NCBI GenBank assembly: GCA_947630175.1
Contig: CANRGJ010000006.1
Location: 1-64,000, forward strand
Source: an uncultured Ruminiclostridium sp.
Lineage (GTDB): Bacteria > Bacillota > Clostridia > Oscillospirales > Ruminococcaceae
Direction of reading: 5' to 3'
DNA length: 64,000 nucleotides
How positions within the stretch are numbered: position 1 is the first letter of the stretch; the number at the start of each line of letters is the position of its first letter. Below are positions 33,406-43,236 of the stretch, one piece after another. Position numbers and translations under genes: made by a program. Under the pieces are notes generated by a model that had not been told where the DNA came from, made no database searches, and saw only the letters and a program-made list of their open reading frames with translations.

Positions 33406-34314
33406 TTAACCCTTTACAGCGCCTAACGCAACGCCCTTAACGATAAACTTGGACAAGCACAGGTAAATAACGATGATAGGCAGGATCGACAAAGCAACCG
33501 CTACGTATCTTACACCGTAGTCCACGCACTTGTCGTTGCCGAGAATTGACGCAACCATCATAGGCATCGTTCTTTGCTCCAGCTTGTTCGAGAGCAGCAG
33601 CATGGAAGGATTGTAGTAGTTGTTCCAGCTTGCTACGAAAGCGAATATCGCCTGAACTGCGAACGCAGGCTTCAGCATAGGGATCGCTATGCGGATAAAC
33701 GTCATAAACTCTCCGCAGCCGTCTATTCTTGCCGCCTCAACTATCTCAACAGGGAAGGACGCTTTCATATACTGCAATATGAAGAATACTACCGAGGGAG
33801 CAGCGATAGCGGGCAGGATAAGAGGAATGTAGTTGTCGTACAGCTTTATTCTTATCATGAATTCCAGGAAACCGGTGGATACGACCTGAGTAGGAACCAT
33901 CATTACCGCAAGTATAAAGGTGGTAGCTATTTTCTTCATTTTGAAATCGTAAACCGTAAGACCGTAAGCGGTCAGTCCTGAGAAGAACACCGACAGAACG
34001 GTGGAAGACACTGCGATGATAAGGCTGTTCATATAGCCATACCATACGTTGTAGGTCATTACATAAGAACCGAAAGCTGCTTCGGGGTCGGAAAGAGTTC
34101 CGATGTTATTCAGCAGGTAATCGCCTGGCAAAAAGCTGACGCCCTGAAGAATAATATCATTGGAGCTTCTTGTGGCATTGATAAAGATAATGAACAGAGG
34201 GAACAGGCATATGATAGTGATTATAACGCAGACGATAAATCTGATGATCGCCTGAGCCTTTATCTTTCTCTCATACTCTCTTTCTCTCATTGACCTTGCA
34301 TTTTCGTTAGCCAT
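33406..34314 (-). CDS. Carbohydrate ABC transporter permease, MalG type
   Basis: Second inner-membrane permease of a CUT1-type sugar importer, 302 residues and about six membrane segments. The EAA loop, which contacts the ATPase, is EAARIDGCGEFMTFIRIAIPMLKPA. A short charged N-terminal extension precedes the first segment. GGGGGGAG lies upstream of the ATG, and it follows the MalF-type gene by 12 bases. No ATPase gene is in the operon; CUT1 systems commonly share one MsmK-type ATPase encoded elsewhere. Substrate unknown, probably an oligosaccharide. Confidence 0.95.
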   Translation of the reverse strand: MANENARSMREREYERKIKAQAIIRFIVCVIITIICLFPLFIIFINATRSSNDIILQGVSFLPGDYLLNNIGTLSDPEAAFGSYVMTYNVWYGYMNSLIIAVSSTVLSVFFSGLTAYGLTVYDFKMKKIATTFILAVMMVPTQVVSTGFLEFMIRIKLYDNYIPLILPAIAAPSVVFFILQYMKASFPVEIVEAARIDGCGEFMTFIRIAIPMLKPAFAVQAIFAFVASWNNYYNPSMLLLSNKLEQRTMPMMVASILGNDKCVDYGVRYVAVALSILPIIVIYLCLSKFIVKGVALGAVKG

Positions 34315-34326
34315 TTTACTCCCCCC

Positions 34327-35313
34327 TTACTTCGAAGACTTGGCTGCTTTTACCTTTTTAGGCGCAGTCGAGTCGGTGTTGAACCTGTAAATGATGATAC
34401 CCAGAATAGCGGTTATCACAAACAGTATGATAGACGCTGTTGCCGAATATCCGAAGTTTTGAGGATAGTACATCTGGAAATGCTTGTAGATGAATACCGC
34501 CGCTGTTTCCAACTGAGGCTTGAGAGTAGAGCCCTCGTGGAGCAGGTAGGGTATATCAAACATCTGTAAACCACCTATCAGGGAGGTGATAACTACGTAG
34601 ATGAATATAGGCTTGAGTATGGGCATTGTTATCCTGAAGAACGTGTGCATACCGCTGGAGCCGTCGATGGACGCCGCCTCAAAGATAGCGGGGTCGATAC
34701 CGAAGATACCTGACATCAGAAGCAGCGTGGTATTGCCGAACCACATCCATGACTGGATAAACATTACCAGTATACGGGAAACCCAAACGTCGTCAATGAA
34801 CTTGAAGGGTTCATTGAGAATGCCCCAGTTCATCAGCATAGAGTTTATAGCGCCGTATTTTGAGTTGCCGAACAGCATCAGGAAAATACCTGCGACAGAT
34901 GCAGCGGTAATGATATTAGGCAGATACATAACTACCTTGAAGAAGCCTGTACCTTTTATCTTTACTCTTACGTCTGAGAACCATACTGCCAGCAGCAGGG
35001 AAAGCACCAACTGAATAACGAAGTTGCCCACCCAGAGAATGATCGTGTTGAAAAGGTCGTTCATAAACGACTCATGAATAGCTGCACCGGGGCTGAATTC
35101 GCCTTCAGAGCCAAACAGCAGCCACTGATAGTTCTGTATTCCCACCCATTGACCGCCTGTCGCTTCGCCGTTTCCTTGGAAGCTCAGCAGGAAGGTGTTG
35201 ATAAGGGGATACAGCATAAAGAAAGCGTATGCCAGGAAAAAGGGTGCGATAAATATGTAACCGTATTTGGCATAACTTACCATTTTTGCCGGTTTCTTTT
35301 GAACATTTTGCAT
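34327..35313 (-). CDS. Carbohydrate ABC transporter permease, MalF type
   Basis: First permease of the CUT1 importer, 328 residues from the ATG at 35313 (MQNVQKKPAKMV) with GAAAGG upstream. Six membrane segments can be drawn, and the EAA loop is EAASIDGSSGMHTFFRITMPILKP. The open frame extends to 35388, but that part is not protein-like. It sits between the binding-protein gene and the MalG-type gene, all on the minus strand. Confidence 0.95.
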   Translation of the reverse strand: MQNVQKKPAKMVSYAKYGYIFIAPFFLAYAFFMLYPLINTFLLSFQGNGEATGGQWVGIQNYQWLLFGSEGEFSPGAAIHESFMNDLFNTIILWVGNFVIQLVLSLLLAVWFSDVRVKIKGTGFFKVVMYLPNIITAASVAGIFLMLFGNSKYGAINSMLMNWGILNEPFKFIDDVWVSRILVMFIQSWMWFGNTTLLLMSGIFGIDPAIFEAASIDGSSGMHTFFRITMPILKPIFIYVVITSLIGGLQMFDIPYLLHEGSTLKPQLETAAVFIYKHFQMYYPQNFGYSATASIILFVITAILGIIIYRFNTDSTAPKKVKAAKSSK

Positions 35314-35422
35314 ATAATGCACAACCTTTCGAGCTATTTGGGTCAAAAAATTACAATATATGCTTCCGAGCATTGCGCCCGGAAGCAATATTGTATCGAT
35401 TGATAGGACTCTTTACTGTTAA

Positions 35423-36886
35423 TTACTCAACAGTGATGTCAGGGAATGCAGCTGCAACAGCCTTCTTGAACGCCTTGATAGCGTCTTCCTTGGTAGAGCC
35501 TTCAAGTTCCATAGTAACGTTGCCGTCTGCGTCCTTAGGAGGATTGCCGAGGTAAGCGTTTACGGAGTCGTTGAAAGAAGTCTTGATTGTAGCGTCATAC
35601 TTGGTGATAAGACCGGTCATGTTGATGCCGGCAGCCTGATCCATGAAGATCTGGAACTGGTCCTGACCGTCTTTCAGCTTAGCATTCTTGTTTGTGCCAG
35701 CGTCAACGATTTCCTGCATAACCTTGCTGTTGTTGCAGAAGTCGCCGGTTTCGGTAGCATAAGCCTTCATGCCTTCATCGCTGCAGGTGAAGTATTCGAT
35801 GAACTGCTTTGCAAGAGTCTTGTTGTCGCACTTGTTGGAAACTGCGAGCCATGTGCCGCCCCAGAAGTAAGCAGAAGGACCCTGGCAGAGAGCCATGTTG
35901 CCGTAAGAAGCGCTCTGGCCTTCTTCACCACTGAACATGGAGAGGATAGAGCCTTCACCGGTGGTAAGACCCCAAGTAGGAGCGAAGTCACCAAGAGCAG
36001 TACCGTCCTGAATAGTAGCGCCCCAAGAAGTGTCCCACTGAGTGATGCCTGTGATATAGTGGTTGTCGCTGAATTCCTTAGCGATATCGTAGAATTCTTC
36101 TGCGTTATCCATAACCAGCTTGCCGTCAACTACCCAAGCCTTGGATCTGTTAGCAGCGAATACCTGCCACAGACCGCCTTCGGTACATGCCAGAGAGCAC
36201 TTTCCCTCAGAAGCTTCGTAAAGCTCCTTAGCGGTAGCCTTGAAGGTATCCCAGTCCTTAACCTTTTCCTGCATTTCTTCAGGGTTCTTAACGCCCAGGT
36301 ACTGTTCAGCCAGGTCAGCTCTGTAAAGGAAGCCGCCGGGAGCAGCCTGGAAGGAAGCGCCCTTGAGAACGCCTGCTTCGTTGGTGCCGATATCTACTGT
36401 GTACTGATAAGGAGAAGCGAAGCTGGACTTTTCAATGCCGATTGCGGACAGAGGAGCTGTCAGGTTGTCGTCATTGATGTACTTCAGAATCCAGTCTGCT
36501 TCAAGGGTGATGATGTCAGCGTCGCCGTCGCCGTCCAGATACTTCTGGATCTGAGTGGAGCCTGCGCCGCCGTCTTTACCCTGACGAACGATCTCTACCT
36601 TGCTCGGGTCGGTTCCTGTGTTCTCGCAGAAGATGTTTACCATGTTGGTAACGTCTGAGTTGGATTCCCAAGTAACGATAGTCAGCTTGTCGCCGTCGTC
36701 CTTCAGCTCAACGGTGTTGTCGCTGGGCGTCTGGTTGTCGCCACTCTGAGAAGCGTCGCCGCTGTTGCTGCCACTGTTGTCGCCGCTGTTATCGCCGTTG
36801 TTGCTAGGGTTGTTGTTCTCGTTACAGCCGGCTACTGAAAGCAGCATAGCGGCAGCGAGAAACAACGTAAGTAATTTCTTCTTCAT
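35423..36886 (-). CDS. Sugar-binding lipoprotein of ABC importer (family 1)
   Basis: Extracellular solute-binding protein, 487 residues. The signal ends LLSVAGC (Cys21) and is followed by an Asn/Ser/Gly-rich linker of about 45 residues (NNGDNSGDNSGSNSG). The binding domain begins DKLTIVTWESNSDVTNMV and shows the typical family 1 layout (GDADIITLEADWILKY, GGTWLAVSNKC). GGAGGAAAAAC precedes the ATG at 36886. It is the first gene of the importer operon, with a promoter at 36997-37025 and cre-like operators upstream, so carbon catabolite control is likely. Ligand not deducible. Confidence 0.95.
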   Translation of the reverse strand: MKKKLLTLFLAAAMLLSVAGCNENNNPSNNGDNSGDNSGSNSGDASQSGDNQTPSDNTVELKDDGDKLTIVTWESNSDVTNMVNIFCENTGTDPSKVEIVRQGKDGGAGSTQIQKYLDGDGDADIITLEADWILKYINDDNLTAPLSAIGIEKSSFASPYQYTVDIGTNEAGVLKGASFQAAPGGFLYRADLAEQYLGVKNPEEMQEKVKDWDTFKATAKELYEASEGKCSLACTEGGLWQVFAANRSKAWVVDGKLVMDNAEEFYDIAKEFSDNHYITGITQWDTSWGATIQDGTALGDFAPTWGLTTGEGSILSMFSGEEGQSASYGNMALCQGPSAYFWGGTWLAVSNKCDNKTLAKQFIEYFTCSDEGMKAYATETGDFCNNSKVMQEIVDAGTNKNAKLKDGQDQFQIFMDQAAGINMTGLITKYDATIKTSFNDSVNAYLGNPPKDADGNVTMELEGSTKEDAIKAFKKAVAAAFPDITVE

Positions 36887-36996
36887 TGTTTTTCCTCCAA
36901 AAAACTTATCGGTTTCAACCGATTTTAAAAGTGTGCTAACCACGGCGTTGTGTTAATTATCAATAAAAACATAACCGTCCCGTGATTACATTTGTT

Positions 36997-37025
36997 AGTA
37001 TATCACAAAAAATATTCTTTGTAAA
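36997..37025 (-). promoter_or_regulatory. Promoter of the sugar importer operon
   Basis: Read leftward: TTTACA (37025-37020), 17-nt spacer, TATACT (37002-36997), about 105 bases before the start codon of the binding protein. Confidence 0.75.
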
Positions 37026-37069
37026 GATATTTTTTTATTTTTTTTGCAGCAACTTCATTTTCCACATTG

Positions 37070-37083
37070 TGAAAACGATTACA
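37070..37083. promoter_or_regulatory. cre-like / LacI-family operator 1
   Basis: TGAAAACGATTACA fits every position of the CcpA cre pattern TGWAANCGNTNWCA. It lies about 45 bases upstream of the -35 of the importer promoter. A second copy of the core, GTGAAAACGATTAAC near 37161, matches less well. A local LacI-type regulator could also bind here. Confidence 0.65.
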
Positions 37084-37311
37084 AAGTATTTGGATTTTTC
37101 ATTTTTTGTGGAAATTGCCGAGTAAGAAAAAAGGCGGACTTTTATTTTTTACTTAAATTAGTGAAAACGATTAACAACCGCAGTATGAAAGGCTCTGACA
37201 AAAACGATTTTTCGTGTGCAGCTTAAATTTAACCGAATTTTAGTTTCGGACTTGCCAAAAACAGAGCCTCTCTGTTTGTGCAAATATACAAAAAATTTTC
37301 CACAGGAGAAA

Positions 37312-37325
37312 TGTAATCGGTTACA
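37312..37325. promoter_or_regulatory. cre-like / LacI-family operator 2
   Basis: TGTAATCGGTTACA fits the cre pattern at every position and is embedded in a longer dyad (AAATGTAA-TCGG-TTACATTT). It is about 290 bases from the importer promoter and about 115 bases upstream of the purine-operon promoter, so the target operon is uncertain. Confidence 0.6.
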
Positions 37326-37440
37326 TTTTGCCGTGTTTTCCCTTTTAATTTTTACAGCCCTGTATAACCGCTGTCAGCGTGATTTTATGAGCCGTTTTGC
37401 ATTTCGTTGTTTTCGCCGTAAAAATCTTTTCAAAAAAGAC

Positions 37441-37469
37441 TTGAATTTCCTCACGGAATTATGTATAAT
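37441..37469 (+). promoter_or_regulatory. Promoter of the purine operon
   Basis: TTGAAT (37441-37446), 17-nt spacer, perfect TATAAT (37464-37469). The transcript would start near 37476, giving a leader of about 180 bases before purE. Confidence 0.75.
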
Positions 37470-37475
37470 AATATT

Positions 37476-37653
37476 GTACTCAGCCGACGACTTGAAAGAG
37501 GTGCTTCATATGCTGGGATATAACAGCATTTTTTTCATAACAGCATGCGCAGCCGTAAGGGTTACGGCTTTATAAACGTACAATCAGACTGATTTCCCCG
37601 TGGAAGTCAGTTTTTTGTTTTTGATTTTGCAGAAAAAGGACGGTAAATGCAGA
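37476..37653 (+). promoter_or_regulatory. Hairpin-rich leader of the purine operon, possible attenuator
   Basis: Three successive hairpins each run into T-rich sequence: ATGCTG / CAGCAT with a T7 run (about 37510-37535), AGCCGTAA / TTACGGCT (about 37551-37569), and ACTGATTTCC / GGAAGTCAGT with a T6 run (about 37589-37616). Alternative CAGC/GCTG pairings exist between 37481, 37512, 37524 and 37541. I do not recognise a guanine/adenine, ZTP or PRPP aptamer. Termination control in this leader is inference from the structures. Confidence 0.5.
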
Positions 37654-38139
37654 ATGAACGGAAAAAAAGTTGCAGTGATAATGGGGAGCGACAGCGACCT
37701 TCCCATAGTTGAAAAGGCGGCGGGAATTTTAAAGGAATACGGCGTGCCTTACGAGATGAGGATAATGTCTGCTCACCGCTGTCCCGCCAAGGTTGCGGAA
37801 TTTGCAAAAAACGCCGCTGAAAACGGTTTTGGCGTTATCATCGCCGCTGCGGGAATGGCGGCTCACCTTGCGGGAGCTATCGCCGCAAACACCACCCTCC
37901 CCGTTATCGGTATCCCCATAAAATCCACCTTAGAGGGAATGGACGCCCTGCTTGCCACCGTCCAGATGCCCTCTGGAATACCCGTTGCAACAGTGGGGAT
38001 AAATAATTCCAAAAACGCCGCCCTGCTTGCGGTGCAGATACTGGCGCTGTCTGACGAGGCTCTTGCCGCAAAATTAAAAGAGGAAAGAGTCAGAATGGAG
38101 CAGGAAGTCGCCCAAAAGGACGCAAAGCTGAACGGTTGA
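37654..38139 (+). CDS. purE: N5-carboxyaminoimidazole ribonucleotide mutase
   Basis: Class I PurE, which converts N5-CAIR to CAIR in purine synthesis; 161 residues. The motif [12 protein letters not shown] and SAHRCPAKV are characteristic, as is the Ala/Gly-rich [17 protein letters not shown] active-site helix. The ATG at 37654 follows AAAGGACGG; the open frame upstream to 37600 runs through the leader terminator and is not used. No purK is adjacent. First gene of the purine operon. Confidence 0.97.
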   Translation: MNGKKVAVIMGSDSDLPIVEKAAGILKEYGVPYEMRIMSAHRCPAKVAEFAKNAAENGFGVIIAAAGMAAHLAGAIAANTTLPVIGIPIKSTLEGMDALLATVQMPSGIPVATVGINNSKNAALLAVQILALSDEALAAKLKEERVRMEQEVAQKDAKLNG

Positions 38140-38235
38140 AAACGGGTCTTTTTTCAATTTCCCGTAGTATTGACCGACCACAGCATATCAGATAAAATAG
38201 TTATATAAAATCATCATCACAGGAGGAACAAAACA

Positions 38236-38949
<714 letters not shown>

Positions 38950-39027
38950 CTGAAAACAGAGAAATATATATTATATATTTAAATAGGTATAGGAGATATT
39001 TCTCCGAAACGAAAGGAACACTGAAAG

Positions 39028-40452
39028 ATGTTTGACTCTATACACGAGGAGTGCGGGGTATTCGGCATTTACACCAAGGAGCCTTATGACGTTGCAAGCT
39101 CTGTTTATTTCGGACTTTACGCCCTCCAGCACAGGGGACAGGAAAGCTGCGGCATAGTTGTGAACGACCGCGGCGTGTTCAACTATCACAAGGGCATAGG
39201 ACTGGTAAACGAGGTATTTGACGCCGAGCGACTTGAAAAGTTAGGGAAGGGCAGGATAGCGATAGGACACGTCCGCTATTCCACCACGGGAAAGCCCACC
39301 CCTCACAACACACAGCCTCTTGTGGTCCGCCACGTCAAAGGACCTATGGCGATAGCTCACAACGGCAATCTTGTGAACGCCCAGGAGCTGAGGGAAAGCT
39401 ACGAGCTGAAAGGCGGCATTTTCCACTCTACCAACGACAGCGAGGTCATCTCCTACGCCGTCACCGAGGGACGCCTCACCGAGGGCTCTATCCAGAAAGC
39501 GCTGGAAAAGGCGATGTACAGGATAAAGGGAGCGTATTCCCTTGTAATTATGTCCCCTCAGAAGTTAGTTGCGGCAAGGGATCCCCAGGGCTTCCGCCCG
39601 CTGAGTCTTGGCAAGCTGCCCAACGACGCAGGATACGTTATTGCAAGCGAGACCTGCGCCTTTGACAGCGTTTCCGCCCAGTTCGTAAGGGATATAGAGC
39701 CTGGGGAGATAGTTGTGATAGACGACAACGGCGTTGAGAGCATAAAGACCCATTGTGGTCAAAAAAGCGCAATGTGCGTGTTCGAGTACGTATATATCGC
39801 CCGCCCCGACAGCGTTATCGAGGGCGCAGGCGTACACAGCGCAAGGGTGAGAGCAGGGCGTTTCCTTGCGCAGGAGCACCCTGTGGACGCAGATATCGTT
39901 GTGGGAGTTCCCGACAGCGGACTTGACGCCGCGCTGGGCTATTCTATGGAATCAGGAATACCCTACGGCGTGGGCTTTATCAAAAACCGCTATGTGGGAA
40001 GAACATTTATTCAGCCCGCACAGGGTATGCGGGAAAGCTCGGTGAAGATAAAGCTGAATCCCATAGCCGACGTGGTAAAGGGAAAGCGCGTCGTGATGAT
40101 AGACGACAGTATCGTGAGAGGCACCACCAGCGGCAGGATAGTCAATCTCCTCCGTGAGGCGGGAGCAAAAGAGGTACACGTCCGCATTTCCTCCCCGCCC
40201 TTTATCAACCCCTGCTTCTTCGGCGTTGACATCGACAGCAAGGACAAGCTGATAGCCTGCAAAAAGACAGTGGAGGAGATAAAGGAATCTATCCACGCTG
40301 ATTCTTTAGGATATCTCAGCGTTGAAAACGTGTACAGGATAGCCGAGGGCGCAAACTGCGGCTTCTGCACGGGCTGTTTCACAGGAAAATATCCTATCGA
40401 AGTCCCCGAAGAAATGCCAAAGGACAGATTTGAGGCCAAACTTACAGATTGA
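39028..40452 (+). CDS. purF: Amidophosphoribosyltransferase
   Basis: First committed step of purine synthesis: PRPP plus glutamine to phosphoribosylamine; 474 residues. The Ntn-type glutaminase nucleophile is the Cys in MFDSIHEECGVFGIY, leaving a short propeptide of eight residues to be removed. The PRTase domain has VVMIDDSIVRGTTSGRIV. Four cysteines in the C-terminal third (including NCGFCTGCF) fit the iron-sulfur cluster seen in Bacillus-type PurF. GAAAGGAAC precedes the ATG. Confidence 0.98.
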   Translation: MFDSIHEECGVFGIYTKEPYDVASSVYFGLYALQHRGQESCGIVVNDRGVFNYHKGIGLVNEVFDAERLEKLGKGRIAIGHVRYSTTGKPTPHNTQPLVVRHVKGPMAIAHNGNLVNAQELRESYELKGGIFHSTNDSEVISYAVTEGRLTEGSIQKALEKAMYRIKGAYSLVIMSPQKLVAARDPQGFRPLSLGKLPNDAGYVIASETCAFDSVSAQFVRDIEPGEIVVIDDNGVESIKTHCGQKSAMCVFEYVYIARPDSVIEGAGVHSARVRAGRFLAQEHPVDADIVVGVPDSGLDAALGYSMESGIPYGVGFIKNRYVGRTFIQPAQGMRESSVKIKLNPIADVVKGKRVVMIDDSIVRGTTSGRIVNLLREAGAKEVHVRISSPPFINPCFFGVDIDSKDKLIACKKTVEEIKESIHADSLGYLSVENVYRIAEGANCGFCTGCFTGKYPIEVPEEMPKDRFEAKLTD

Positions 40453-40531
40453 CAGAGCGTAAGCAATCGTTATGATTTGTATATAAACGTTCTATATAAA
40501 TGTAAATGTACATAGGAAAGGAAACAAAACG

Positions 40532-41569
40532 ATGAAAAACAGTTTTTCCGAAAGCTACAAGGCGGCGGGCGTTGACGTTACCGCAGGCTACGAGGGCGTA
40601 AAGCTGATGAAAAAGGACGTGGAGAGGACCTTTATCCCCGGCGTGCTTACAGGGATAGGCGGCTTCGGCGGACTTTTTCAGCCCGATCTCAGCGGCATAA
40701 AGGAGCCTGTTTTCGTTTCGGGAACAGACGGCGTGGGCACCAAGCTGAAGCTGTCAATGCTCCTTGACAAGCACGACACCATAGGCATAGACGCCGTTGC
40801 GATGTGCGTCAACGACATAATCTGCTGCGGAGCAAAGCCGCTGTTTTTCCTTGATTACATAGCCTGCGGCAAAAATATCCCCGAAAAGATAGCCGCAATA
40901 GTAAAGGGCGTTGCGGACGGCTGCGTTCAGTCAGGCTGCGCGCTGATAGGCGGCGAGACCGCCGAGCACCCCGGCATGATGCCTGACGACGAGTACGATA
41001 TCGCAGGCTTTGCGGTAGGCGTAGTCGATAAAAGCAAAATTATTGACAACACCAAAATGCATGAGGGAGACGTTATAGTTGGACTTGCCTCCACAGGCGT
41101 ACACAGCAACGGCTTTTCCCTTGTGAGAAAGGTGTTTGACATCACGAAAAGGGAATCGCTGGAAAAAGTCCTCCCCGACGGAAGAACCTTGGGAGAAGCA
41201 CTTTTAACTCCCACACAGCTTTACGTAAAGCCCGTCCTTGACCTTATCTCCAGGGTGGAGGTAAAGGGTATCAGTCACATCACAGGCGGCGGATTTTATG
41301 AGAACGTTCCCCGTTCGATACCCGACGGCTTGATGGCAAGAGTTAATAAAAGCGCTTTTCCCGTTCCCGATATTTTCAGATATTTGCAGGAAACAGGGAA
41401 TATCCCCGAGCGCGATATGTATAACACCTTCAATATGGGCATAGGAATGACCTGCACGGTAGCTCCCGACAAGGCGGACGAAGCTGTTCGCATACTTGAA
41501 GAAAACGGCATAAAGGCATACTGCATAGGCGAGATAGTAAAAGGCGGCGAGGGGATAGAGATAATATGA
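40532..41569 (+). CDS. purM: AIR synthetase
   Basis: Phosphoribosylformylglycinamidine cyclo-ligase, 345 residues. It shows [20 protein letters not shown], then [21 protein letters not shown] and [24 protein letters not shown]. The end overlaps purN by 4 bases (ATGA), giving coupled translation. AGGAAAGGAAAC lies upstream of the ATG. The preceding pathway enzyme PurL is not encoded in this window. Confidence 0.98.
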   Translation: MKNSFSESYKAAGVDVTAGYEGVKLMKKDVERTFIPGVLTGIGGFGGLFQPDLSGIKEPVFVSGTDGVGTKLKLSMLLDKHDTIGIDAVAMCVNDIICCGAKPLFFLDYIACGKNIPEKIAAIVKGVADGCVQSGCALIGGETAEHPGMMPDDEYDIAGFAVGVVDKSKIIDNTKMHEGDVIVGLASTGVHSNGFSLVRKVFDITKRESLEKVLPDGRTLGEALLTPTQLYVKPVLDLISRVEVKGISHITGGGFYENVPRSIPDGLMARVNKSAFPVPDIFRYLQETGNIPERDMYNTFNMGIGMTCTVAPDKADEAVRILEENGIKAYCIGEIVKGGEGIEII

Positions 41570-42189
41570 ACATAGCGGTACTTGTATCAGGCGGCGGCAC
41601 CAATCTCCAACAGCTTATAAACGCCCAGAAAGAGGACCGTCTTGGCGGCGGTAAAATAACCTGCGTCATCAGCTCCAAGCCCGATGTTTACGCCCTGCAA
41701 AGAGCAAAGGACAACGGCATAAAAACGGCGGTGCTTGAGCGTAAAAAATACCCCGACATCGCCTCTTACAGCCTTGCGATGAAGGAACTGCTTGAAGCGG
41801 AAAAGGTAGAGCTTGTAGTATATGCGGGCTTTCTCACCATACTTGACGAAACGGTGTGCAGAGCCTTCCCCAACAGAATGATAAACGTCCACCCCGCGCT
41901 TATCCCCTCTTTTTGCGGAAAGGGATTTTACGGGCTTAAGGTCCACGAAGCGGCTCTGCAAAAGGGCGTAAAGCTGACGGGCGCCACCGTTCACTTTGTG
42001 ACGGAGGAATGTGACGGCGGACCTATAATCCTGCAAAAAGCGGTCGAAGTAAAGAATGGCGATACCCCCGAGATACTGCAAAAGCGTGTTATGGAGCAGG
42101 CGGAGTGGATAATTCTCCCCGAGGCGGTAAGGCTTTTCTGCGAGGGGAAGATAACCGTCAGGGACGGAAAGACGATAATAAGCGAATGA
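41566..42189 (+). CDS. purN: Phosphoribosylglycinamide formyltransferase
   Basis: Formyl-tetrahydrofolate-dependent GAR transformylase, 207 residues. [17 protein letters not shown] is the substrate-binding loop, and [28 protein letters not shown] holds the catalytic Asn-His pair, followed by the Asp in [11 protein letters not shown]. It overlaps purM upstream and the DUF3781 gene downstream by 4 bases each. Confidence 0.98.
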   Translation: MNIAVLVSGGGTNLQQLINAQKEDRLGGGKITCVISSKPDVYALQRAKDNGIKTAVLERKKYPDIASYSLAMKELLEAEKVELVVYAGFLTILDETVCRAFPNRMINVHPALIPSFCGKGFYGLKVHEAALQKGVKLTGATVHFVTEECDGGPIILQKAVEVKNGDTPEILQKRVMEQAEWIILPEAVRLFCEGKITVRDGKTIISE

Positions 42190-42437
42190 GGGAAATACTT
42201 TTGCAAAATATTCACAAAATCCACACCACGACAATGGGTGCGGACAGAATAAGAAAAAATCTTCAGCTGCCAAACAATTTTGACGTTACAGAATACTGCA
42301 AAAGTATGATTTTAAATCCCGCCGGTAATATTTATAAACAGGGGAAAAACTTTTACTGCGAAGCCGAAAATGTGAGACTTACAATAAATTCTTACAGCTA
42401 TACAATAATCACAGCGCATAGAATTAAACAGTCATAG
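42186..42437 (+). CDS. DUF3781-family small protein
   Basis: An 83-residue protein of unknown function: ILLQNIHKIHTTTMGADRIRKNL, then NPAGNIYKQGKNFYCE and SYTIITAHRIK, which match the DUF3781 pattern as I recall it. The start is the ATG at 42186, overlapping the purN stop as ATGA; the longer open frame in front lies inside purN. A passenger in the purine operon with no obvious purine role. No signal peptide or membrane segment. Confidence 0.75.
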   Translation: MREILLQNIHKIHTTTMGADRIRKNLQLPNNFDVTEYCKSMILNPAGNIYKQGKNFYCEAENVRLTINSYSYTIITAHRIKQS

Positions 42438-42487
42438 AAGCGACACTTTCCAAGCTTGTGCAAAATGAAAACGGAGGAAACACGCCG

Positions 42488-43225
42488 TTGAACGAGGAAA
42501 AATTCACGGGAAAAGCGGAGCTATACAACAAAACCCGCCCGTCCTACCCGCCTGAGCTTATCCATTGGCTTTTTGAAAAAACAAACGACGAGGCGGTTGC
42601 CGACGTAGGCGCAGGCACAGGCATTTTCACAAAATGCCTTTCCGAAAGATTCACAAAGATAACAGCCGTGGAGCCGAACCCCGATATGCTCCAAATCTTG
42701 CGAAAAAACGCTCCGTTTGCGAAAATCGTAAACGCTCCCGCCGAAAATACAGGCCTTGAAAGCAGCTCTTTCGGACTTGTTACAGCGGCGCAGGCGTTTC
42801 ACTGGTTCGACAGGGACAAATTCAAGGAAGAATGTAAAAGGATACTGACAGAAAACGGACAGCTTGCGATTATATGGAACGTTCACGGCAAAAGCGGTTT
42901 TAGAAGCGAACGTGACAGGATATTTGAAAAATACTGCAGTATGAGCGACAGCACGAAAATATCAGCGTCCAAGAAAACCGACAACGGCGAATCTTGGCGA
43001 GACGTGTATTTTTCCAAAATGGAATTCTGTCAGTGGGACAACCCGATGGATATGGACGAGGAGGGATTTATCGGTTACTCTCTTTCCCATTCATATTCAA
43101 TAAAAAGCGACCACCCCGATTACAAAAATTTTGTTTTTGAACTCAGAAATGCGTTTCACAAATTCAGTAAGAACGGCATTGTTCAAATGCCGCAGTATAC
43201 CGTCTGCTACTTAGGAAAATTTTAG
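42488..43225 (+). CDS. Class I SAM-dependent methyltransferase
   Basis: A 245-residue methyltransferase. The SAM-binding motif I is VADVGAGTGIFTKCL, followed by TAVEPNPDML (motif II), NAPAENTGLESSSFGLVTAAQAFHWFD (post-I region) and a conserved RILTENGQLAIIW. The likely start is TTG at 42488 with GGAGG upstream; GTG at 42458 is an alternative lacking a good site. The substrate is unknown. It lies between purN/DUF3781 and the cyclohydrolase gene, 11 bases before the latter. It is AT-richer than the pur genes, which suggests insertion into the operon. Confidence 0.85.
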   Translation: MNEEKFTGKAELYNKTRPSYPPELIHWLFEKTNDEAVADVGAGTGIFTKCLSERFTKITAVEPNPDMLQILRKNAPFAKIVNAPAENTGLESSSFGLVTAAQAFHWFDRDKFKEECKRILTENGQLAIIWNVHGKSGFRSERDRIFEKYCSMSDSTKISASKKTDNGESWRDVYFSKMEFCQWDNPMDMDEEGFIGYSLSHSYSIKSDHPDYKNFVFELRNAFHKFSKNGIVQMPQYTVCYLGKF

Positions 43226-43236
43226 GAGGAATTGCT

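Larger units (their letters stand above)
36887..37440. other. AT-rich regulatory region between sugar importer and purine operons
   Basis: No convincing gene in this region. It holds the importer promoter, two exact matches and one near match to the CcpA cre pattern (annotated separately), and long A/T tracts. Short open frames here are not protein-like. Confidence 0.6.

Noticed and set aside
37216..37575. 119-codon forward frame before purE
   Set aside because: Covers the purine promoter and leader hairpins, is Phe/Cys-rich without a pattern and has no good ribosome binding site.
37476..37653. Purine (guanine/adenine) riboswitch in the purE leader
   Set aside because: The conserved aptamer strings of that class are not visible; only hairpins and T runs are.
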